This document shows positions 9,324 to 22,219 of a DNA stretch of 64,000 nucleotides, piece after piece; position 1 is the stretch's first letter; each line of letters opens with the position of its first letter. A program made the translations under genes and the position numbers. This DNA is from Eustoma russellianum (taxonomy: Eukaryota; Streptophyta; Magnoliopsida; Gentianales; Gentianaceae), in contig AP025065.1 of assembly GCA_036186865.1 (NCBI GenBank), positions 12,701,192 to 12,765,191 on the forward strand, read 5' to 3'. The notes below the pieces were generated by a model. The model saw only the letters and a program-made list of their open reading frames with translations. It was not told the origin of the DNA and did no database searches.

Positions 9324-12300
9324 ATGGAAAATGCAAGCTCAAACTCTGTTCAGGGCGTAGAGGTACAGACTTTTGCTCCGATGGCACCTAATGTTGTGGT
9401 GCCGATGCTACTCCTCCTGCACAGGGTCCTGCAGTGGCCCAAGTGGAGAAATCGAAGAAGTTTAATGGGAGCTTCTTCAAACGATGGCAGCAGAAGATGT
9501 TGTTCTTCTTGACTGCCATGGGGTTGGCTGCGTTTTTGACCGAAGACCCACCTGCGGTGGATCCTAAGGAGGACCAGACCAAAAATATGCAAAACAAACT
9601 CTTTGTTGAAGCATGGAACTTCAACAATCATGTTTGTTTAAGCCATATACTGGGGTACTTGGACAACTCCTTGTATGGTTTGTACTGCATGTACAAAACC
9701 ACAAAGTCTTTGTGGCAGGCCTTGGAAAAGAAATATCATACGGAAGATGCTGGCACTAAGAAATTTATTGTCACTAAATTCCTGGATTTCAAAATGTCTA
9801 ATTCTCGTACTGTTGTTTCTCAAGTTGAGGAACTTCAGACGTTGTTAGCCAAGATGGAATAGGAGGGCATGTTACTCAGTGAATTTTTCATGGTGGCTGC
9901 AGTGATTGAGAAGCTACCTCTTTCGTGGAGGAAATTCAAAAGCTATCTCAAGCACAAGAGAAAGTAAATGACATTGGAGGATCTGATTGTCTGACTCCGC
10001 ATAGAGGAAGAGAATCGAAGATCTGAACGAAAGCCACAATCGAGTGCTGGTCAGGTCAAGGCCTATGTTGCAGAGGTCAAGAAAAAGAAGGGCCAACTTG
10101 GGGTGAACAAGAAAGGCAAGCAGATAGCAAGAAGTTCACCGGAAAATGCTACAAATGTGCCATTCAGGGGCATGTCAGCAATAAATGCCAGAAGCCCAAA
10201 AAGAACAAGACCAAGGAAAAGGCGAACATCATTGATGACATGGATGATCTGAACCTCTGCGCGGTGGTCTTAGAGTGCAACGCTGTGGGGGAACATATGC
10301 AACTAGTGGCTGGATACTGGTGCCACGAGACATGTCTGCTCCAGCAGAGAGATGTTTATAGAGTACCAGCCCGGGAACAATGAACAACTATACATGGGAT
10401 ACTCGGCCTCATCGAAGATCAAAGGCGAGGGCAAAGTTGTTCTGAAGCTTATCTTGGGAAAGCATCTGACTCTACAGAATGTTCTGCACGTGCTTGACAT
10501 TCGGAAGAATTGGGTATCTGGAACACTTCTAGTCATGCATGTATTTAGACTAGTATTAGAGTCCAATAAAGTTGTTCTTTCAAACAATGACATGTACCTG
10601 GGGAAGGGATACTTGTCGAATAGGATATTCAAGTTAAATGTAATTATTATTGTACCGAAGAAAGATTTACCGCAGAGGCTAATAATAGTGCTTCCTCTTC
10701 TGGTTACATGCTAGAATCTTCTTGTTTATGACATTTTCGTTTGGGACATGTTAACTATAAGTCAATACAATGAATGATTAATCTTGACTTATTACCCAAA
10801 TTAAACTTTGATAATGGGAAATGCCAAATATGCATTGAAGCGAAGATGGCAAAGGCGTCATTTTCTTCAATAGAAAGGAACACTAAACCTTTGGGTTTAA
10901 TTCATACAGATGTGTGTGATTTAAAGTTTGTGCAAACGAGAGGTGGTAAAAAGTATTTTGTAACTTTTATCGATGATTGCACACGATACTGTTATGTCTA
11001 TTTGCTAAGTACCAAAGATGAGGCCGTTGATGCTTTCAAAGACTGTAAAAATGAAGTGGAGAACCAACTTAGCAAACGAATTAAAGTAATTCGTAGTGAT
11101 AGAGGTGGCAAATATGATACACCATTTAATGAATTCTGTTCAGAACATGGCATTATTCATCAAACGACTGCATCATATTCACCTCAATCGAATGGTATTG
11201 CTGAACGCGAAAACCAAACTCTAAAACAAATTATGAATGCTATGTTGATAAGTTCGGGCTTACCTTAAAACTTGTGGGGGAAGCCGTTCTCTCAGCTAAC
11301 ATCATTTTGAATATAATTCCATCTAAGAAGATGGATGAAACCCCATATGAGCTTTGAAAAGGCCACAAGCCTAGTTACAAATGCTTATATGTGTGGGGGT
11401 GTCTGACAAAGGATGTTGTACCTGAACCAAGACAAGTGAAAATTGGGCCTAAAATGGTAGACTGCATATTTATAGGATATGCGACTGAGAGTACTACATA
11501 TCGTTTCTTGGTGCACAAATCGAATATTCATGGCATACATGATAACGTTGTCATGGAGTCAAGGAATGTATTGTTCTTCGAAGATGTCTTTTCGAGAAAA
11601 GACAAAAATCAAGAAGAAACAAGTACTGGTAAGTAGATGCGTGAGACGACTCCTCAAGGAAATGAAGAGCTTCATCAAAGCAAGCATGCTAGAATTCCAA
11701 CTTCGTTTGGACCGGATTTTCTAACCTATATGGTAGAAAACGAGCCAAGGAACTTTTCCGAGGCGATGATAACTCCAGAAGCTCAATTCTGAAAAGAGGC
11801 AATCAACAGTGAGATAGACTCGATTCTCTAGAATCACACTCAGGAGTTGGTTGACCTTCCATTGGGAAGTAAACTACTCGGGTGCAAGTGTATTTTTAAG
11901 AAGAAAATGAAAGAGGGCGGGTCTATTGAAAAGTAAAGCCAGGTTGGTAGCTAAATGCTATCGACAAAAGAAAGGCTTTGACTTTTTTGATACACACTCA
12001 CTAGTAACTAGGATCACCTCTATAAGGGTGCTAGTTGCTATTGCTGCAGTCTATAACTTGGAAATCCATCAGATGGATGTGAAGATTGCTTTTCTAAATG
12101 GTGAGTTGGAAGAAGAAATTTATATGGAACAATCCGAAGGGTTTGTGGTTCCAGGACAAGATTTGAAAGTCTGTAGACTTGTTAAGTCGGTGTAGGGACT
12201 TAAGCAAGCGCCTAAACAGTGGCACTTGAAGTTTGATCGAGCTATGCTAGCTAATGGTTTCAAGATCAATGAGTGTGACAAGTGTGTCTATATTAAGAAC

Positions 12301-13274
12301 ACACAGAATGCATATGTGATAGTACGTCTCTATGTAGACGACATGCTAATCATGGGCGGTACTCGTGACATCATCTTAAATACAAAGAAGATGTTGACGA
12401 GAAACTTCGATATGAAGGATATGGGAGTTGCCAACGTTATTCTATGAATTAAAATTTCTAAGATAACCGAAGGACTCGTGTTATCACAAACTCACTATAT
12501 TGAATCTGTTCTAAAACGTTTCCATATGATTGATGTGAAACCGGTAAAGACTCCACTCAACTTTAATATACACTTAAGGAACAACCGAGGCGAGCCAGTA
12601 GCGCAATTGGAGTACTCGCAAAAAATCGAAAGTCTGACGTACATAACAAACTGTATAAGGCTAGACTTAGCATGCTCAGTAAACAAATTGAGTAGGTTTA
12701 CTAGTAATCCAAGTGATGATCATTGGAATGCTCTAAGTAGAGTGATGAGATATTTGAAGTATACAATGAATCTTGGATTACATTACTCAACATATCCACC
12801 AATTAGATATCTGATAGTAAAGATTCTAGGTCCAAGAGTGGATATTTATTAGCTGTTGATAGAGGTGTTGTGTCGTGGAAATCTACGAAGCAAACGTGCA
12901 TAGCTCATTCCACTATAGAAGCGGAGTTTATAGCACTAGATAAAGCTGGAGAAGAAGCTGAATGGCTTTGGAATTTCCTGGAAGATGTACCCGGCTGGCC
13001 TAAGCCAATCGCTCCTATCAACATACGGTGTGATAGTCAGTCAGCCATAGGACGAGCTCGAAGCAACATCTATAATGGTAAGTCTCGACACATGCGTCAG
13101 AGACATAATACCATTAAGCGATTGATCTCTAATGGCGTGATTTCCATTGATTATATAAAATCATAGGAGAATCTTGTGGATCCGCTTACAAAAGGCTTGC
13201 CAAGAGATCAGATGTCAATTTTGACAAACAGAATAGGACTAAAACCTATAATGCATGAATCTTTGAAATGGTAA
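9324..13274 (+). pseudogene. gag-pol of element C, multiply broken
   Basis: The start at 9324 (MENASSNSV) matches A and B. A frameshift near 9408 is followed by the gag core 9434-9862. Stops: TAG 9860, TAA near 9966, and TGA near 9992 at the same LIV(R)L codon as in B. The zinc knuckle CYKCAIQGHVSNKC is intact but in a shifted frame (about 10150), as is the protease DTGATRHV near 10315. The integrase HHCC and core are at 10774-11268 (HTDVCD, RSDRGGKY, IAERENQT, so D, D and E are kept) and the integrase C-terminus at 11391-11636. Reverse transcriptase 11926-12850 has YVDDM at 12331-12342 and stops at 12193, 12445 and 12850. RNase H 12870-13274 keeps STIEAEF and CDSQSA. Not functional. Confidence 0.9.
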
Positions 13275-13509
13275 CCCAGCCTTGTTGACTGGAGATCTCA
13301 GAATCTTGGTTCAATGGGACAACTAAGTTATGGAGTTCAGTGAGCCCTTACCCATTTTGTTAAATAAATGTGGTGTTTAAAGAGAAGTGAGGGTAAGCTG
13401 AGGCTTTTAATGGTTCTTATATCTTGACATTTCAAGTGGGGTATGACAGAATATTCTTGATAGGAAACACCTATGTAAGTGTGAAATATGGCCACTTCTA
13501 TGAGAATTT
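13275..13509 (+). other. 3' untranslated region of element C, left part
   Basis: Continues the match to 7264-7500 of element B up to the insertion of D. No gene. Confidence 0.65.
13505..13509. repeat. Target-site duplication of D, left (AATTT)
   Basis: AATTT directly before the TGTAGAG start of the LTR; the identical partner is at 24868-24872 after the LTR end CGTACA. Element B has the uninterrupted site. Confidence 0.9.
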
Positions 13510-16447
13510 TGTAGAGAAAAAGGGGTTTGAGTGATTTCAAAATACATGATTTAAACGTGCATGACATATTGCATAAAAACGTGCATGACATATTGCATAA
13601 AACTTGCCTTATATAGTTCATATATAATGTTGCCGTACTAACGAGCCATGAAGCTTTAAAGCTTACATCAAACGGAAAACATTTGTTGTGTTTGAACTAT
13701 TTTTAGGTCCCACCATTAATGAACTAAACTAGTTCATTAAGTGAAGTACTTAATTAATTAAACTAAGTAGTTCATTAAAGGAAGCAATATTTGGACAAGA
13801 CACAAAGGCAACAAGGTGAAGAAAGGAAAGTATTCCACTCTCCTCCCCACTACCAACACGTTATATATTTTACGTACGTACGTTAACGTCACACCATCAT
13901 ACTTAACTCATATTTATGAGTATATTCAGGTCTTATATCATATGATATAAGTCATGGTGATGACAAATTAAATACGACACGTTAAAAGGTTCTAAACCAA
14001 AAATTGTCGTATCGGCGAATACCGAAACTTCGTCAACGTGTCACGTACTTTCCATAAATAGATAGCCAGCCCCTACACTTCAAAAATAGCCATAATTTTC
14101 GTGGCTTACATGGTATGTTCAGCCATAAAATCATTCCATGTTGGCACACACAAATCACCCCACATTAAGGCCAAATTGTGGAGATTCCAATTTTAATTTT
14201 GTCACATGTCTAGGCGCCACTTTAATCAGCCTTATGAGCTGAATATTAAAGTTTAATTTATGTATATTATGTTACACATATATATAACATGTGCAAAAAG
14301 TTGGAATTTAATTAGAGAAAAATCGGGTAATCGATAAACATCGAAAATTCGATTTTCTACGTACACGACACATGGAACGTTTTTGGCAAATCATACAACA
14401 TGTATCTAGAAACTTTTCGCATATTTCATACATCTCAAAGTGTTCTAGAAAATTCAATTAAGGGCTGATTGGAATATCATGTGTGTATTATTAAATGTGC
14501 ACTATTTTACAAAGTTTGCAAAAATAAAATTCAGCACATGCACAAATCTATTCACACGCCTATATCAGATGAGATGGAGCATATGTGGAGCCTTGTTGGC
14601 TTATTGATTGGTCAAGAATGAAGCATACAATGTTGATGACATAAAGGAAGAAGCTACACAAGGTAACAATTCAAATTTTGTCACAATTGTAACACATGCT
14701 GAAAATTTAGCATGTGTGCTAATGTATGGCCGATTTTATCAGCATTATGGGGGATATTTTACTTCTTGATTAAGGTGGATTATTTGGAGGATGATTTTGA
14801 AATATTTTGAATAAGTTATGGAATTAAAATTGTGATATTTTGAATATCACACATGCTGAAAATTTTAGCATGTGTGAGAATGTATATGGCCGAATTTTTG
14901 GCCTTGTTAATATCGAAATTTTATTTCAATATTTGATAAAGATGTCTTGCACTAAATGATGATTGAATTCTTGGATTAAATCAATACAAAATAGGCAATA
15001 TTTTGAATAAGAGGTGGATGTTACACATGCTGAAATTTCAGCATGTGCAAGACATGTAATGACCGAATTTTACATGCCTTTTGGAAGAAAATTGTCTTGC
15101 TTAATTTATGTGATGATCATGGAAGTTATGGTAACTATTTTATGATGATTTTAGCACATTTTTTAAGTGGTATTCTCAGATTCTCCTATTCATCAAGTGA
15201 TGACAACATCCAATCAATCAATGAGTGCCAAGTAAGCAAAAGTTTAATGATCATTCAATGAGCAGATGCCAAGTAAGCAAAGACATGTTACAATGATGCC
15301 ACATATTCTTCCAAGGACTTAGAAGATAATTTTCAAGAAGGGGAGAGCACCCAAGGGGGCTGCCAACATATGTTAAAAAGAAAGGAAGAAGAGCAAAACA
15401 AAACAAAAACAAGCATTGCAATCTTGAAGCATCAAAAACGTCTAGTCTTCTTCTTCTACACTGTCTTTCTTTCTTCTTCCTAAAATCTTATTGTACTTAC
15501 ATTCATATACTTGAATAGGCTTCATCTAGACCATCACATATTCTTTTATCATTGTAAAAGATTGATCAAGGTGTGATCAATCTCAGACTTGCAAGGTGGT
15601 GGTGTTCGTGTGCATTGTATTCAACATACAAGGTTTGTAAAGGGTTGGAGTTGGTGTATAACTCCATCAACCCTTTGGTAAGGTGTTTTTGTGTTGTTTG
15701 ATTAGTGTGAACCGAGAAAGGTGTCCTCGAAGACTGGAGTAGGTTGTTTATAACCGAACCAGTATAAAATTCTTGGTGTCATTTACTTTCAGCACTTACT
15801 TTCAGTTTCAGCACTATTTATCATTTTTGATCACGTTTGTAAAAATAGTAAACAAACTTCAAAAATTACGAAACTTTCAGAAAACATAGCCACACGTCTT
15901 AGGGTTCTTTTGGCATAAGCTTCAACCCTTTTGGATAAGTATAAGTCACCCAAACGTCCAAAGTTCTGAGACTAGTGCAGTCTGATTTTCAGGCTTGCAA
16001 AGGTTGAGACTTTGATCGTATTTGAATAACTTCCCAAAAGAATTTTTCAAAACTGTTTCAACACATTTAAATAAAACTTATAAGGGGTTAGTCGTTAAAT
16101 TTTCAGAGCATTTGGAGTTACGTACAAATAGGAATTAATTTTTCAAATCAGTCTACCGTTTCTGGCAGATTTGCGCAATCTGACCATCAACGAATTTTCA
16201 AGGGGTTAGAGGTTGAATTTAAATCTGAAATTTTTAGGAGACACTCATAACATCTGAGGCTAAGTTCTCTCAAATTTTCAGAATTTGTGAAGACCTACAA
16301 CCTAGTTTTGAAAACGTTTTAAAACTGGTCCTGAATACAGAAACAGTTTTCAGAAGTTGAGTTCTTGAGTCAAAACTATTTTAAAAACCACACTTTCTGC
16401 ACCAACTATTCAACCCCCCCTTCTAGTGGTGCCTTTCAGATCCTACA
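13510..16447 (+). repeat. 5' LTR of element D (2938 bp)
   Basis: Starts TGTAGAGAAAAAGG, ends CTTTCAGATCCTACA just before the primer site. Contains a doubled GTGCATGACATATTGCATAA unit (13557-13600), three large palindromes (14692-15047), and a stem AGATTGATCA/TGATCAATCT near 15566. Relative to the 3' LTR it lacks about 120 bases after 13849, which explains most of the length difference. Confidence 0.92.
14692..15047 (+). repeat. Three CACATGCTGAAA palindromes in the 5' LTR of D
   Basis: Imperfect to perfect palindromes with arms CACATGCTGAAA and TTTCAGCATGTG at 14692-14717, 14847-14877 and 15024-15047, about 155-175 bases apart; each is followed shortly by a GGCCGA- or GACCGA-containing stretch. 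Matching copies in the 3' LTR are at 23110-23135, 23266-23294 and 23442-23465. In RNA or single-stranded DNA they would form strong hairpins. Confidence 0.75.
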
Positions 16448-16449
16448 AG

Positions 16450-16462
16450 TGGTATCAGAGCC
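16450..16462 (+). other. Primer binding site of D, initiator tRNA-Met type
   Basis: TGGTATCAGAGCC two bases after the 5' LTR, complementary to the 3' end of plant initiator methionine tRNA, the common primer for plant Copia elements. Confidence 0.92.
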
Positions 16463-16502
16463 AGGTTACTCACATCAAAAGGGATCCAACGATCTACGTG
16501 AG

Positions 16503-18433
16503 ATGGCAACCACAAATTTCAAAACCGAACAAGAAGGTATGTCGAGTCAAAGGCCTCCTCTCTTTGACGGTGAGTCTTTCATTCAATGGAATTTAAGAAT
16601 GAAGCTTTTTCTTATGGCAATTGATATTGATCTTTGGTCAATTATAGAAGACGGTCCTTTTGTTCCATCAAAGTTATCCACTGTAGATGGAGTCACTCTA
16701 GAGGTCGCTAAGCCTAAAGAAGAGTATTCTAGTGAGGATAAAAAGAGACTAAGCATGAACGTTAGGGCTATGCAGTTACTTTTAAATGGATTAAGTAAAA
16801 GCGAGTCTAGCTATGTCTCAAATTGTTCTAATGCTCAAGAAATGTGGAGAATACTTGAAATGAAACACGAAGGCACTAGTCAAGTAAAAGAGTCCAAGAT
16901 AAACATGCTTATGTCCACACTCGAGTCATTTAAATTATTGTCTAATGAATCTATTGTTGATATGGATCTTCGCTTGACTAACATTTACAATTCTCTTGAG
17001 TCTCTTGGAAAAGCCTTTACTATGCAGGAAAAGGTACAAAAGGTCTTGCGAAGCCTTACATCCGAGTGGGACCCTAAAGTAACGGCAATAGAAGAAAGCA
17101 AAGAAACCAAGTCAATTAAGATGGAAGAATTAATTGGATCACTTAAGGTTTATGAGAACAAACTCATCATAAGGAAATCGGAATCATCAAAACAAGGTAA
17201 AGCTATTGCATTTAAAACAAATGAATATGTCTCTACTTCTTCCGATCACGTAGATGATAGTGATTCTGAATCGGATAACGATGACTTAATTCTATTGGCT
17301 AAAGTTTAAGAAAATTCATGAGAAAGTCATTTAGAAACAAAAATAAGTCTACTTCGACTAAAAGAAATAAGAACAAGACAAACGATAAAGATGTTAAATG
17401 TTATGAATGCGGCAAACTTGGACATCTATCATATGACTGCCCTAATAAAGAAAAGCAAATAAATAAATATCCTGACAAGGAACGGAGCAAGAATAGACTC
17501 GTCTCAAAACCTAAGCAAAGGAAACGAGCTCTCAAAGCCTCCACTTGGAGTGATACATCGGATTCCGAGACTGAAACCGAAGAGGAGACTGCACAAGTAT
17601 GCTTTGTGTCCAAAGCATCAAACGAGGTATCATCTGACTCTGATTCTGACTCTGAGCCTTCTCATGATGATCTTTTTAGTCAGTACTTAGAATTGCATGA
17701 ATTTACAAAGACTCTTGCGAAAGAAAAGAAGCGATTAATTGAAGACAAGAAACTGTTAGAATCTTCTAACGAGAATCTTGTAGCTCAATTAAACGATTCA
17801 AAATAAGAGTCATCATGCATCATTACTACATTAAAGACAAAGATCTCATCATTGACCATGCAAAATAAGGAAATGAAATCCGAGATTTCAAGTTTGAAAT
17901 CAAGGAATACAGACTTAGAGAAAATGATGAAACAGTTTGATACGGGATCCAACATGCTTGATCGTATTATCTTGTCACAAAAGCATGATAGTGATAAAAT
18001 GGGTTTAGGATACATTGAAACAAATGAAGTATCCATTAAACCAACCAAGTTTGTAGTGTCTAAGAAAGTAGATACCCCAAAAACAAAAATGGCGTCTAAG
18101 ATGACGCAAAGATCACCTCTTCCCTCCTGTCGCCCTACTTCTTCCTCATATCATGCGAAATACAATTTTGTGCCACATAGACATGAGAAGAAACAAGTGA
18201 TGCATACACGACATTCATTTCATCAATCTAGATCATGCACTATGCACACTAACACAAGGACATATCAAAAACGTCATACATATAATGAGTACAAAGGAGT
18301 TCTTGGCCAAAGGACCAAAGTGCACTCACCATATGTTTACTACATTGCACCTTCATCTACATTCTTGCCATTTGCTAGACCGAGAAGGATCACCCAAGTA
18401 TGGGTACCGAAAGGTACTTTTACTAAGAGGTGA
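16503..18433 (+). pseudogene. gag of element D, frameshift and stop
   Basis: The capsid/nucleocapsid part of the polyprotein. I chose the ATG at 16503 because it lies just after the primer site and opens the conserved region; upstream codons of the same frame overlap the LTR. Gag core (PPLFDGESFIQW, LWSIIEDGPFVP, HEGTSQVKESK) runs to a TAA at 17307. A frameshift there moves to the frame of 17318, which holds a complete CCHC knuckle CYECGKLGHLSYDC (about 17399-17440), acidic serine-rich stretches and a predicted coiled-coil-like stretch. A TAA at 17804 interrupts it and the frame continues to the TGA at 18431 with QVWVPKGTF, typical of the gag-protease linker in this lineage. Confidence 0.88.
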
Positions 18434-19821
18434 ATAACTAACTCGTAAGGACCCAAAATTAAAAGGGTACCTAAGTCATTTTTGCACATTGCAGGGAGCC
18501 CACACATCAAAAGATACATCTATAAAGTGGTTCCTTGATAGTGGTGCTCGAGGCACATGACGGGTGACCCGAGCTTGTTCACGAAATTAAAGAAAGTCAC
18601 AAAAGGCGGATCCGTGACCTTTGGAGACAACAACAAAGGCAAGACCATCGGAAAAGGTACAATTGGAAACCCAAACACTCTTCAAATCTCCAACGTCTTT
18701 TTGGTAAGCAACTTATCTTATAATCTTCTTAGCATTTCGCAATTCATTGACAATGGTTTTGATGTGTGTTTCACTCACCCATATTGCAATATAATAAATA
18801 AAAATGGAGAAACAGTCTTAAAAGGAAAACGGAAAGGTAACATTTTTACGCTTTCAATGGATGATATGTTAGACGCTAAGGTTAAGTGTTTCATGTCAAA
18901 TGAACCTAACGTAAATTTGTGGCATAGACGTTTAGGACATATTGCATTTTTACACTTGAAAAACTCCAACGAAAGAACCTAATACGAGGATTGCCTACAC
19001 TTAATTTAGACAACTTTCAGTTGTGTGAATCTTGTATAAAACACAAACAAACATGCGAGACACTAAAACCTAAGAATGAAATAAGCACGACTAGAGTTTT
19101 AGAATTATTACACATTGATTTGTTTGGTCCTAGTCGCACTGCTAGTCTTGGTGGGCGTCACTATGCTTGCGTGATTGTTGATGATTTTTCTCGTTATACT
19201 TGGACTTTATTTCTTGCACATAAGGATGACAGCGGCTATTGAAATTGCTAAATCGATAAAACAACTTGAAAATCAATATAGCGTTAATGTGAAAAGGATA
19301 AGAAGCGATAAAGGCGGTGAGTTTAAAAATAAGGACATGATTTCAATTTGCGAAGAGAAAGGAATTAAACACGAGTTTTCGCCACCTTGAACTCCACAAT
19401 TAAATAGAGTTGTAGAAAGAAAGAATAGGACATTACAAGAAATTGCTAGAACCATGTTGTGCGAAAATAAGTTGCCTAGATTTTTGTGGGCGGAAGCCGT
19501 AAACTGTGCATGCTACATAGTAAATCTCCTATCCATTAGAGAGAAAATAAATAAGACGCCATATGAGATATTAAATGACCGCATGCCTAAAATTGACTAT
19601 TTTCGTGTGTTTGGATGCAAATGTTTCGTTTTAAATACAAAAGACAATTTAGATAAATTTGAATCTAAATCAATTGAATGCATCTTTGTTGGATATTCTG
19701 TAAATTCAAAAGCATATAGATGTTATGACCCTCTCACTAGAAAATCATAGAATCTATTCATGTGAAGTTTAATGAATTTGGTGAGATTGATAAAGATAAA
19801 GAATATGATGATGATTTTTAA
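18434..19821 (+). pseudogene. protease and integrase part of element D pol, broken
   Basis: The protease active site D-S-G is at about 18538-18546 (TGGTTCCTTGATAGTGG), but a one-base loss directly after it shifts the frame to that of 18557 (HMTGDPSLFTKL). Integrase: zinc-binding part WHRRLGHIAF and CESCIKHKQ; core D in LLHIDLFGP (about 19115), a frameshift near 19228, second D in RSDKGGEF, then a TGA at 19388, and the catalytic E in VVERKNRTLQE. The integrase C-terminus (FGCKCFVLNTKDNLDKF) ends with a stop at 19748 and a frameshift into the linker before RT. Not functional as it stands. Confidence 0.85.
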
Positions 19822-21586
19822 TTGAAACCTGTTTTGAATGATGATGATGGCACGTTTGATATGCATGATATGCATGATACACTAGAAATGCATGATCACT
19901 TAGAAATGCATGAGAGCATAGAAAATAATCAACCAAGATGGCATAGAGATCACCCACATGATCTCATTATAGGCGATATCACTGACGGAGTGCGACCATG
20001 TAGAAGAATAACTTCGGATGAAATAAATCAATTTCATGCTATGATTTCCGAAATTGAACCCAAAAATGTGCATGATGCTTTGAGTGATTCTTCTTGGATT
20101 GATGCTATGCATGACGAACTTAATCAATTTGTTAGAAATGACGTATGGGATTTAGTGCCACGACCACAAGATAAGACGATAATAGGCACAAAGTGGGTGT
20201 TTAGAAATAAAATGAATGAAGAAGGAAAGGTTGTAAAAAATAGGGCTAGACTTGTAGCACAAGGCTATAATCAAGAAGAAGAAATTGATTATGATGAGAC
20301 ATTTGCACCCGTAGCACGATTAGAAGCTATACGACTTTTACTTTCCATTGCTTGCATGAAAGATTTTAAACTCTATCAAATGGACGTGAAAAGTGCATTC
20401 TTAAATAGATTTATACAAGAAGAGGTATACGTGAAACAACCACCCGGTTTTGAAGATTTGAAACATCCCGATCACGTGTACAAACTAAAGAAGGCACTAT
20501 ACGGACTAAAGCAAGCACCTAGAGCATGGTATGATCGTTTTGCCACTTTCCTTTTAGAAAATGGTTTTAAACAAGGTACTATAGATAGTGCATTATTTTT
20601 GAAACAAGATAAATCGGATTTACTTATTATTCAAATTTACGTTGATGACATTATTTTCGGCTCTACTTCTCATAAACTTGTTGAAGATTTTGAAAATTGC
20701 ATGAAATCCGAATTTGAAATGTCTATGGTTGGCAAATTGAACTATTTTCTTGGCTTGCAGATTAAACAAACGAGTAAAGGCATTCACATAAGTCAAGCTA
20801 AATATGTAAATGACATGATTAAGAAATTCAATTTTGAGAATTTAAAACCATCCCCCACCCCTATGAGTGTTACCACTAAATTAGATAAAGATGAACATGG
20901 TAAGGATTTTGATAATGTCTTATATAGATCTATGATTGGCTCTTTGTTATATCTTACTGCTAGTAGGCCTGATATCATGTTTAATGTATGTATGTGTGCA
21001 CGTTTTCAAAGTCAACCTAAGGTGTCTAACTATAATACGGTAAAAAGAATATTCCGCTATATTAAGCATACACCTACTTTAGGCATTTGGTATGATAAAG
21101 ATTGTGACTTTATTTTGCATGCCTATACTGACGCTGATTATGGTGGATGTAAAATAGATAGGAAAAGCACGAGTGGCACTTGCCAATTTATAGGAAACTC
21201 CCTTATTTCATGGTTTTCCAAAAAGCAAGCAAGCGTAGATTTATCCACTACTGAAGCTGAGTACATGGCACTCAGTTTGTGTTGCACACAATTACTATGG
21301 ATAAAACAACAACTTTCGGACTTTGAAATTACCGTAAATAAAATTCCTATATATTGTGATAGTATGAGTGCAATTAACCTATCTAAGAATCCCGTGTTAC
21401 ATTCTAAGGCCAAACACATAGAAGTACGCTACCACTTTCTTCGTGATCACGTAAATAATGGTGATATTATCATAAACACGTACGCACAGAGGCACAAGTG
21501 GCGGATATCTTCACCAAAGCCTTAAATCAAGTCACGTACGAAAATCTTCGTTCTAAATTAGGCATGATTTCTGCTGATTTGATTTG
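19822..21586 (+). pseudogene. reverse transcriptase and RNase H of element D
   Basis: The longest open stretch of the window (567 codons, to 21525). The linker is rich in MHD repeats from TGCATGA units (19858-19925). Reverse transcriptase begins near WDLVPRPQDKTIIGTKWVF, with YQMDVKSAFLN and catalytic YVDD at 20638-20649. RNase H keeps YTDADYGG, TTEAEYMAL and YCDSMSAI. Near 21490 a one-base shift leaves the frame; the true ending (ADIFTKAL to a TGA at 21584-21586) is in the next frame. Both enzymes may be nearly intact as domains, but the upstream breaks mean they could be made only by separate initiation or not at all. Confidence 0.88.
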
Positions 21587-21807
21587 ATTCTCTTTCCATA
21601 TTTACATGCAGATTTTGAATGACTTTCCAAAATAAAGGGAGAGAGAATGCATGATTTAAGGGGGAGAGAGAAACTGATTGCATAAATCAAGAAGGAGCGG
21701 TTTGAAATTTGAAATTCAAATTTTGAATTTATGCATGATTGAAGGGGAAGCGATATGATTTAAATCATGAAAGTAGGTTATTTTGAAAATCATCAAAAGG
21801 GGGAGAT
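21587..21807 (+). other. Post-pol region of D with several polypurine tracts
   Basis: No gene. Purine tracts occur at about 21634-21646, 21660-21672, 21740-21750 and the LTR-adjacent AAAAGGGGGAGA (21795-21806). The first ones are interleaved with TGCATGATTTAAG-like units that resemble the start of the LTR. Confidence 0.65.
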
Positions 21808-22165
21808 TGTAGAGAAAAAGGGGTTTGAGTGATTTCAAAATACATGATTTAAACGTGCATGACATATTGCATAAAAACGTGCATGACATATTGCATAAAA
21901 CTTGCCTTATACAGTTCATATATAATGTTGCCGTACTAACGAGCCATGAAGCTTTAAAGCTTACATCAAATGGAAAACATTTGATGTGTTTGAACTATTT
22001 TCAGATGCCACCATTAATGAACTAAACTAGTTCATTAAGTGAAGTACTTAGTTAATTAAACTAAGTAGTTCATTAAAGGAAGCAATATTTGGACAAGGCA
22101 CAAAGGCAACAAGATGAAGAAAGAAAAGTCTTCCACTCTCCTCCCCACACTCATTTACACGCCTT

Positions 22166-22168
<3 letters not shown>

Positions 22169-22218
<50 letters not shown>

Positions 22219-22219
22219 T
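22169..22219. repeat. AT dinucleotide microsatellite in 3' LTR of D
   Basis: About 50 bases of alternating A and T with one ACAT break; the equivalent place in the 5' LTR lacks it. Confidence 0.85.

Noticed and set aside
15043..15261. 72-codon frame in the 5' LTR of D
   Set aside because: Broken in the 3' LTR and without a recognisable domain.
18413..18495. Possible third intron in element D between gag linker and protease (GTACTTTTAC to CATTGCAG)
   Set aside because: Splicing leaves the frame off by one, and the unspliced sequence still shows the WVPKG...GPK...VPKS linker typical of SIRE-like elements, so it is decayed coding sequence.
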